From: CALVGQ01 sp031551965
GTDB taxonomy: Bacteria; Bacillota_I; Bacilli_A; Erysipelotrichales; Erysipelotrichaceae
Direction of reading: 5' to 3'
Length of the DNA: 64,000 bases
NCBI GenBank assembly: GCA_031551965.1
Contig: JAVBMW010000025.1
Location: 62,001 to 126,000, forward strand
Part shown: one piece after another, positions 59,009-64,000 of the stretch
How the letters are laid out: every line of letters begins with the position of its first letter
How positions within the stretch are numbered: position 1 is the first letter of the stretch
Notes under the pieces: generated by a model
Database searches by the model: none
Told to the model about the DNA's origin: nothing
What the model saw: the letters and a program-made list of their open reading frames with translations, nothing else
Translations under genes and position numbers: made by a program

Positions 59009-61612
59009 ATGAATTTTAACGAAACAAAAGAAAAAGTTGTAGGTCGCTTAAATAGTGATGAATTATTAGGATTAAGCGAAGCTCAGGCAGCAGATAGCCT
59101 ACGTCAATATGGCTATAATGAATTAGCAACTGAAAAAGGTGACTCTCTATTCAAAAAATTTATTGATCAAATGAAAGATCCATTGATTCTTGTGCTGATC
59201 GCAGCAGCCATAATTTCAATTGCAGTGGATCCTAGTGAATGGATCGATAGTTTAATTATTGCGATCGTAGTTATCTTTAATGCAGTATTAGGCGTTGTGC
59301 AAGAAAATAATGCGGAGAAATCATTAGAAGCTCTAAAACAAATGAGTGCACCTAATGCCAAAGTGATTCGATCAGGACAAAAAATGGTAATCCCATCACG
59401 TGAAGTTGTGGTAGGAGATATCGTCATCCTAGAAGCCGGGGATTTTGTACCGAGCGATGGACGTCTTATCGAAAGCTTTAATCTTCAAATTGATGAAAGT
59501 GCCCTTACAGGAGAATCAGTTCCAGTTACTAAAACAAGTGATCTGATTGATCAAGAAAATATTCCATTAGGGGATATGAAAAACATGGCATTCTCAAGTA
59601 CAGTTTGTACTTATGGCCGTGGTAAAATGGTTGTCACTTCAGTTGGAATGAGTAATGAAGTTGGTAAAATAGCTAAAATGCTAATGTCCAATGAAAAGGA
59701 AGTAACTCCACTTCAACACAAATTAAATCAAATCAGTAACATGATTGGGATCATGTGTATGGTGATTTGCGTAGTGGTGTTTGGTCTTGAAATGTTCCAA
59801 GGTGTACCTATTTTAGATGCATTCAAAACAGCAGTTGCCTTAGCAGTAGCTGCGATCCCAGAAGGACTTGCAACTGTAGTAACAATCGTGCTTGCACTTG
59901 GTGTAACACGTATGGTTAAAAGTAACGCGATCGTCAGAAAATTACCAGCAGTTGAAACATTAGGTTCAGCAAGTATTGTATGTTCAGATAAAACAGGGAC
60001 ATTGACTCAAAATAAAATGACTGTAGTAAAAACCTATACTACAAGTGAAAACATCAAGGATTTTGAAAATGAAGGCAGTAATGAAGTTCGTGAAATGATG
60101 TCCTACTTCACCCTTTGTAGTGATGGTGAACTTGTCGCTGTTGACAACAACATCAAAATGATCGGTGACCCAACTGAGACAGCCTTAGTTATGGCTAGCT
60201 ACAAAATGGGAGACCGTAAAGAAGATCTATATAAAAAATACAAAAGAGTAGAAGAAATTGCCTTTGACTCTGATCGTAAATTAATGAGTGTTTTCTTTGA
60301 AACAGAAGAAGGAATTCTTCAGGTAACTAAGGGAGCACCAGATATCGTTATTTCAAAATGTATAAACAAACCACTAGATGAAGCTATTACAGCGAATGAT
60401 GAAATGGCTAATGAAGCACTTCGTGTTCTCGCAGTAGCAATCAGAAAATGGGATAAATTGCCTGAGTTAAACAGTGAAATCACTGAACAACAAATGACAT
60501 TTATCGGTATGGTTGGGATGATCGATCCACCACGTTTGGAAGTTAAGGACGCCATCGCTCAAGCTAAAAAGGGTGGAATTCGCACGATAATGATCACAGG
60601 AGATCACGTCGTTACCGCAACTGCGATCGCTAAAACATTAGGCATTATTGAAGAAGGACAGTACTCTTTAACCGGAGCTGAACTAGCTCTTATGTCTGAT
60701 GAAGAACTCTTTGAAAACATTGAAAAATATTCAGTATATGCACGCGTTGCCCCAGAACACAAAGTACGTATCGTTAATATGTGGCAAAAGAAAGGCCATG
60801 TCGTTGCGATGACAGGAGATGGAGTCAATGACTCACCAGCACTAAAAACCGCTGATATCGGATGTGCAATGGGAATCACCGGAACAGATGTAGCGAAAAA
60901 TGCAGCCGATATGGTTCTCACTGACGATAACTTCGCGACAATCATTCGTGCCGTTAAAGAAGGTCGTGGTATCTACAACAACATCAAAAAGGATGTTCAG
61001 TTCTTATTGTCTAGCAACATTGGTGAAGTCATCACTATCTTTGGAGCTTCAGTATTAAGTTTGATTCCAGGAATCAACTTAGGAACACCATTATTACCTA
61101 TTCACTTGTTATGGGTGAACTTGATTACCGATAGTTTACCTGCATTCGCACTAGGTGTTGAACCATGTGATGAAAATATCATGAATGAAAAACCTAGATC
61201 AAAAGATGAAAGTTTCTTTGCGAACGGTTTAGGCTTTACTATCGGATGGCAGGGAATTATGGTTGGTGCTTTAACCTTGATCTCTTATGCGATTGGTAAT
61301 AAGCAAACTCATGAAATTGGTATGACTATGGCATTTATGACTCTATCAATGGCTCAATTATTCCATGCGTTCAATATCAAAAGTGACCATTCTGTATTCA
61401 ATAAACAAGTCTTCAACAACAAATATCTTTGGGGAGCATTTATCATTGGGTTTGGTGCTCAATTGATCGTCATGTATACTCCAGGATTACACAATGTATT
61501 TGAACTTGAATCATTATCGATGATCAACATGAGCATTGCGATTGGTCTTGCATTCTGCACAATCATCGTGGTTGAAATCGTAAAAGTATTCAAGAAAACA
61601 TTCAACAAATAA
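59009..61612 (+). CDS. P-type cation ATPase (Ca2+/Mn2+ exporter type)
   Basis: An 867-residue P2-type ATPase. Motifs: TGES in DESALTGESVPV, IPEGL in transmembrane segment 4 (AAIPEGLATVV), phosphorylated Asp in CSDKTGTLTQNKM (about residue 327), KGAPDI, MITGDH and MTGDGVNDSPALK. It has an N-terminal cation-ATPase domain and about ten membrane segments. The fold is SERCA/PMCA-like; the Mn2+ riboswitch before it argues that Mn2+ export is at least one of its jobs, as for riboswitch-controlled homologues in lactic acid bacteria. GGAAAGG precedes ATG 59009. Confidence 0.93.
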   Translation: MNFNETKEKVVGRLNSDELLGLSEAQAADSLRQYGYNELATEKGDSLFKKFIDQMKDPLILVLIAAAIISIAVDPSEWIDSLIIAIVVIFNAVLGVVQENNAEKSLEALKQMSAPNAKVIRSGQKMVIPSREVVVGDIVILEAGDFVPSDGRLIESFNLQIDESALTGESVPVTKTSDLIDQENIPLGDMKNMAFSSTVCTYGRGKMVVTSVGMSNEVGKIAKMLMSNEKEVTPLQHKLNQISNMIGIMCMVICVVVFGLEMFQGVPILDAFKTAVALAVAAIPEGLATVVTIVLALGVTRMVKSNAIVRKLPAVETLGSASIVCSDKTGTLTQNKMTVVKTYTTSENIKDFENEGSNEVREMMSYFTLCSDGELVAVDNNIKMIGDPTETALVMASYKMGDRKEDLYKKYKRVEEIAFDSDRKLMSVFFETEEGILQVTKGAPDIVISKCINKPLDEAITANDEMANEALRVLAVAIRKWDKLPELNSEITEQQMTFIGMVGMIDPPRLEVKDAIAQAKKGGIRTIMITGDHVVTATAIAKTLGIIEEGQYSLTGAELALMSDEELFENIEKYSVYARVAPEHKVRIVNMWQKKGHVVAMTGDGVNDSPALKTADIGCAMGITGTDVAKNAADMVLTDDNFATIIRAVKEGRGIYNNIKKDVQFLLSSNIGEVITIFGASVLSLIPGINLGTPLLPIHLLWVNLITDSLPAFALGVEPCDENIMNEKPRSKDESFFANGLGFTIGWQGIMVGALTLISYAIGNKQTHEIGMTMAFMTLSMAQLFHAFNIKSDHSVFNKQVFNNKYLWGAFIIGFGAQLIVMYTPGLHNVFELESLSMINMSIAIGLAFCTIIVVEIVKVFKKTFNK

Positions 61613-61622
61613 TTTTAAATCT

Positions 61623-61653
61623 AGGTATTGGTCTAAGGATCAATGCCTTTTTA
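61623..61653 (+). terminator. Terminator of the ATPase gene
   Basis: Eight-base stem AGGTATTG (61623-61630) with CAATGCCT (61641-61648), one G-T pair, then TTTTAT. Confidence 0.8.
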
Positions 61654-61682
61654 TAGTAACGATAAATTTTATCAGTACTAAA

Positions 61683-61805
61683 ATGACAAAAAACCTCACA
61701 CAATCCTGGCTGGGATCACCACTTGCATCCAACGCGAATGAAGAAGTTTTTAATGATCAATTGAAAAGATTGATAAAAAGGTCAAGCAAGGTAAAAGTAT
61801 CATGA
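61683..61805 (+). CDS. Possible small ORF overlapping the HTH gene
   Basis: A 40-codon frame (MTKNLTQSWLGSPLAS to the C-terminal IKRSSKVKVS) ending in a TGA that overlaps the ATG of the next gene. No clear ribosome site is in front, so it may be a remnant. The tight overlap suggests coupling if translated. No family recognised. Confidence 0.3.
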   Translation: MTKNLTQSWLGSPLASNANEEVFNDQLKRLIKRSSKVKVS

Positions 61806-62056
61806 CTGATAACTTAATATATAGGTCCGGTCTTCCACATCGATGCATTACTGTTTATCTTTACTTAGAAAAGTATGGTGCAAAAGAAAAGCGATGCTTC
61901 AATTCAATGAAAACGATCGCTTCTAATTTGAATCTTTCTAGGCAAACCATCAATCTAGCAATACAGGAACTTAATAATAAAGGATACATTGAAATTGAGC
62001 ATCAATATAGCAAAAATGGTGGGAAATCCAGTAATCCCTATAAAATTTTGAAATGA
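61802..62056 (+). CDS. Small helix-turn-helix protein (HTH_36 type)
   Basis: An 84-residue protein made almost only of a winged helix: GLPHRCITVYLYLEKY, MKTIASNLNLSRQTINLAIQELNNKGYIEIE, then a basic end SKNGGKSSNPYKILK. Similar small HTH proteins occur on conjugative elements and near replication or mobilisation genes of gut Bacillota. AAGG lies some ten bases before ATG 61802. No integrase or relaxase is in the window, so it may be an isolated element relic, or a regulator of the nearby agr genes. Confidence 0.65.
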   Translation: MTDNLIYRSGLPHRCITVYLYLEKYGAKEKRCFNSMKTIASNLNLSRQTINLAIQELNNKGYIEIEHQYSKNGGKSSNPYKILK

Positions 62057-62231
62057 TTCCCAGACAAGTGAGTAGTTTAGCATTATAGGTTTACATGGTA
62101 TGTCTAGTGAATAGATATCTTATTAATCTATAAATTTAAATATAATTATAGATAATAGTTTACAATAAATTAAAACTCTTTTTGAATTAAGATGTAATGC
62201 CTGCATAGTCATTCTTTACAAGAGATAATAA

Positions 62232-62280
62232 GGGACTATTACACTTAAAAAGATTGTTAATGTTCCCAGTGCTATAGTCC
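62232..62280 (-). terminator. Hairpin downstream of agrD
   Basis: GGACTATAGCACT pairs with AGTGTAATAGTCC (minus strand, 62280-62268 with 62245-62233) with a small bulge. There is no strong T run after it, so it is either a weak terminator or a 3'-end protecting stem for the agrBD message. The rest of 62057-62294 shows no gene. Confidence 0.45.
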
Positions 62281-62294
62281 ATTATGTAGTCGTA

Positions 62295-62435
62295 TTACTT
62301 TTTGAATTTTGAAAGTCCCATTGGCACTGCTGGTTGATGATAACTAAACCAGGAAGCTAAAGTAGTAGAAGAAACAGCTGCATACATAGCTAAACCTGAG
62401 AATTTTCTTAATGTATTTATCCAATATTTTTTCAT
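62295..62435 (-). CDS. agrD: AgrD-like cyclic lactone autoinducer precursor
   Basis: A 46-residue peptide: leader MKKYWINTLRKFSGLAMYAA, then VSSTTLA, a putative core SWFSY, and the recognition tail HQPAVPMGLSKFKK. Layout matches AgrD: amphipathic N-terminal helix, short core, and a Q-P-x-x-P tail as in Clostridium perfringens AgrD (core CLWFT, tail HQPEEP). The ring residue, normally Cys, is Ser, so the product would be a lactone. The tail lacks the usual acidic residues and is basic. The ATG overlaps the agrB stop (TGA), with GAGGTGAG seven bases before it. The gene was found by reading the sequence and is too short for ordinary ORF calling. Confidence 0.85.
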   Translation of the reverse strand: MKKYWINTLRKFSGLAMYAAVSSTTLASWFSYHQPAVPMGLSKFKK

Positions 62436-62986
62436 TTTCTCACCTCCTCAATTAAAGCCGAAATAGACACGATAATTATCGAATAAGTTAAAGATATTGA
62501 ACAAGTAAATGCAATATTCTTTAATAAGAAAGCAACACATAAAAGTAAAAAAGAAATAACTATAGCTTTTCTCTTGAACTCAGGGTAATCAGAAACATCA
62601 ATAATCTTATTCACATTTTCAATAGGACAAATAATTGATATAAATAATATGCTCAAAACTGATAAAGTGCCTAACACAAGTATTGGCAATTGATATCTTA
62701 GGTTTAAAACTAATATTAAAATTGCGATTACCATACAAACCGTACATTTTAAATGGGTGTTCGCGTGATATCCTCCAGTATATGATCTTAATATAATAAA
62801 TGAAAGTAAGAAAATAATTACTTCAATAAGACAAGAAAAAATCATTCCTATTATGATGCTTATTAAGACATTAATAAAAAAAGATATTACTAATTCAAAA
62901 CCATAAGCATATATTTCTTTTTCGTTTTTGATTATTCCCAAAGATGCTAAGTATGTTACAATTGAATTCGATAAACTATGTATCAT
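62432..62986 (-). CDS. agrB: AgrB family autoinducer-processing protease
   Basis: A 184-residue membrane cysteine protease. The catalytic motif is YTGGYHANTHLKCTVC with His 74 and Cys 81, seven residues apart exactly as His77/Cys84 in Staphylococcus aureus AgrB. About five to six membrane segments surround it. It removes the AgrD tail and closes the ring, then the product is exported. GAGGTG precedes ATG 62986. It is transcribed toward agrD from a region with two direct repeats and follows agrC on the same strand. Confidence 0.93.
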   Translation of the reverse strand: MIHSLSNSIVTYLASLGIIKNEKEIYAYGFELVISFFINVLISIIIGMIFSCLIEVIIFLLSFIILRSYTGGYHANTHLKCTVCMVIAILILVLNLRYQLPILVLGTLSVLSILFISIICPIENVNKIIDVSDYPEFKRKAIVISFLLLCVAFLLKNIAFTCSISLTYSIIIVSISALIEEVRK

Positions 62987-63038
62987 ATTTCACCTCACAC
63001 TAGGATAATACAATAACTAAATTGATAAAACTTTTTTG

Positions 63039-63072
63039 TGTGATTAAAGTCAAAATATTGTGATTAAAGTCA
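63039..63072 (-). promoter_or_regulatory. Direct repeats upstream of agrB, likely LytTR-regulator sites
   Basis: TGTGATTAAAGTCA occurs twice (63039-63052 and 63059-63072), 20 bp apart, that is on the same face of the helix. Downstream on the minus strand lie TTATCA- and TATTAT-like promoter elements and agrB. LytTR regulators such as AgrA bind pairs of direct repeats with about this spacing. Confidence 0.7.
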
Positions 63073-63108
63073 GTCACATCAATTTTTATCTGTTAAATTA
63101 TTAAAATA

Positions 63109-64000
63109 TTATTTATCAAATCTTACTACACAGATAAACTTTCCATTTTCAAAATAGTAGTTGAAATCTCCATCATATTTTTTTACTGTTTTATCAATGC
63201 TTAGAAGTCCATAACCATGATAAAACTTATCTTCTTTTCTCGATGGCAAATATTTACTATTATCCGATTTTTTTCGTTCAATAGCAGAATTACTACAAGC
63301 TATTACAATACTATTTTGTTTTGAAGAAATTGAAAATCTTATCCATTTATTATTTTCATCCAAATGCTCACGAGAATTTTTTAAAATATTATTTATAATA
63401 ATACAAATATCAAAATCACTTAAAAAAGATAAATCAATGTTTTCTAACCTAGTTATTAAATCGATTCCATTATTGTCACAAATTATTTTTTCGGAGTTTA
63501 AAATATAATCAAGTGTAGGGTTTCCGGTTATAATTGCTGACTTTTTTGTTTCTAGATCACTTAATCCAATATTTTCAAGATAGGAAAGAATTTTTTCATA
63601 ATCTTCTTTCTTAGCATATGATGATATTAGCATGTAAGTATGATTTAAATCATGTTTTAGTTTTCGAATTTCACTATTTTGCTCAAGAACTTGCTTATAA
63701 TACTTTTCTTCAAATTCATATTTTTCATTTATAGTCTTTAATTCTTGTTTTTCTTGTGCCTCAGCATTTAAAGTGCGAAATGCAATAATTTCTGCTAATA
63801 GAACACCACAAGAAAATAATATTCCAAGCTGTATTAGCACACGATCATAACCGATAAAATAAATTTCCATAAAAATCAGAATAATTAAATAGTTTAGCAA
63901 TTGCACTAAAAATAGACCAATCCATTTTTTTGTTGCTACCTCAAAATAGTTCTTTTTTTTGTACTTCTGTAATACAAAAAATACTATTGTTAAAATGATT
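63109..64000 (-). CDS. agrC: AgrC-like sensor histidine kinase (5' end outside window)
   Basis: Partial: the frame is open to the right edge without a start. The visible C-terminal 297 residues have two or more membrane segments (LLNYLIILIFMEIYFIGY and GILFSCGVLLAEIIAF), a coiled linker and a kinase of the HPK10/GHKL type. The phosphoacceptor is KLKHDLNHTYM, the N-box IIINNILKNSREHL, and the G-box GYGLLSIDKTVKKYDG. This is the class of receptor for cyclic peptides. GTG 63906 is an internal codon, not the start. The partner AgrA-like regulator is not in the window. Confidence 0.9.
   Translation of the reverse strand, partial: IILTIVFFVLQKYKKKNYFEVATKKWIGLFLVQLLNYLIILIFMEIYFIGYDRVLIQLGILFSCGVLLAEIIAFRTLNAEAQEKQELKTINEKYEFEEKYYKQVLEQNSEIRKLKHDLNHTYMLISSYAKKEDYEKILSYLENIGLSDLETKKSAIITGNPTLDYILNSEKIICDNNGIDLITRLENIDLSFLSDFDICIIINNILKNSREHLDENNKWIRFSISSKQNSIVIACSNSAIERKKSDNSKYLPSRKEDKFYHGYGLLSIDKTVKKYDGDFNYYFENGKFICVVRFDK

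Noticed and set aside
59167..60945. Several minus-strand frames inside the ATPase gene
   Set aside because: All are antisense shadows of a well-conserved gene, without ribosome sites.

Overview
The window is a low-GC, densely coded stretch of a Bacillota (Firmicutes) chromosome. Support comes from strong Shine-Dalgarno sites, two T-box leaders, a tmk-holB-ricT-rsmI block, PadR/DUF2812 genes, BlaI/M56 genes and an agr quorum-sensing locus. An anaerobic gut or host-associated lineage such as Erysipelotrichia would fit (rubrerythrin, flavin-based lipoprotein reductase, collagen-like protein), but no rRNA or tRNA gene is present to prove it. I found no rRNA, tRNA, CRISPR array, complete insertion sequence or prophage.

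Region by region. 1-8.0 kb: queT under a preQ1-I riboswitch, a TmrB-like ATPase, a small beta-barrel-like protein, glpK (minus strand) with a terminator in its leader, a lipoprotein, then tmk-holB-ricT-rsmI. 8.1-14.2 kb: an HscC-type Hsp70 with three J-domain-like proteins, all carrying HPE instead of HPD; Fur/PerR, rubrerythrin and an acetyltransferase lie among them. 14.2-17.0 kb: rtcB behind a 23-codon leader peptide and a terminator, then an S66 peptidase fused to DUF2087. 17.0-24.3 kb (minus): a MerR regulator and a PadR-controlled run of six DUF2812 membrane proteins, one frameshifted, plus a CPBP protease. 24.4-29.6 kb: a diguanylate cyclase and a T-box-controlled metNIQ-M20 peptidase operon.

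29.6-42 kb: mixed accessory genes: lipoproteins, BlaI/M56 pair, cold-shock protein, MATE exporter, ribokinase, a cysteine-rich collagen-like protein, and a WYL regulator sharing an 18-bp operator with a DUF3788-ClbS/DfsB gene pair. 42-45.3 kb: a solitary DUF1016 nuclease-like gene and T-box-metG. 45.3-47.5 kb: a secreted protein with three different tandem-repeat families behind a long structured leader. 47.7-52.3 kb: FMN/FAD lipoprotein reductase with an adjacent Cache-type sensor kinase and a divergent response regulator. 52.4-58.7 kb: TetR regulator, a second two-component system, an ABC exporter and two small envelope genes. 58.8-61.6 kb: a Mn2+ (yybP-ykoY) riboswitch and a P-type cation ATPase.

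61.7-64 kb: a small HTH gene, then agrD-agrB-agrC on the minus strand, with agrC running off the right edge. The unannotated 46-residue AgrD has serine where the ring cysteine normally sits and is preceded by two 14-bp direct repeats upstream of agrB. The most notable items are this serine-type agr locus, the HscC/HPE-J set, the rtcB leader peptide, the DUF2812 array and the repeat protein with its structured leader.
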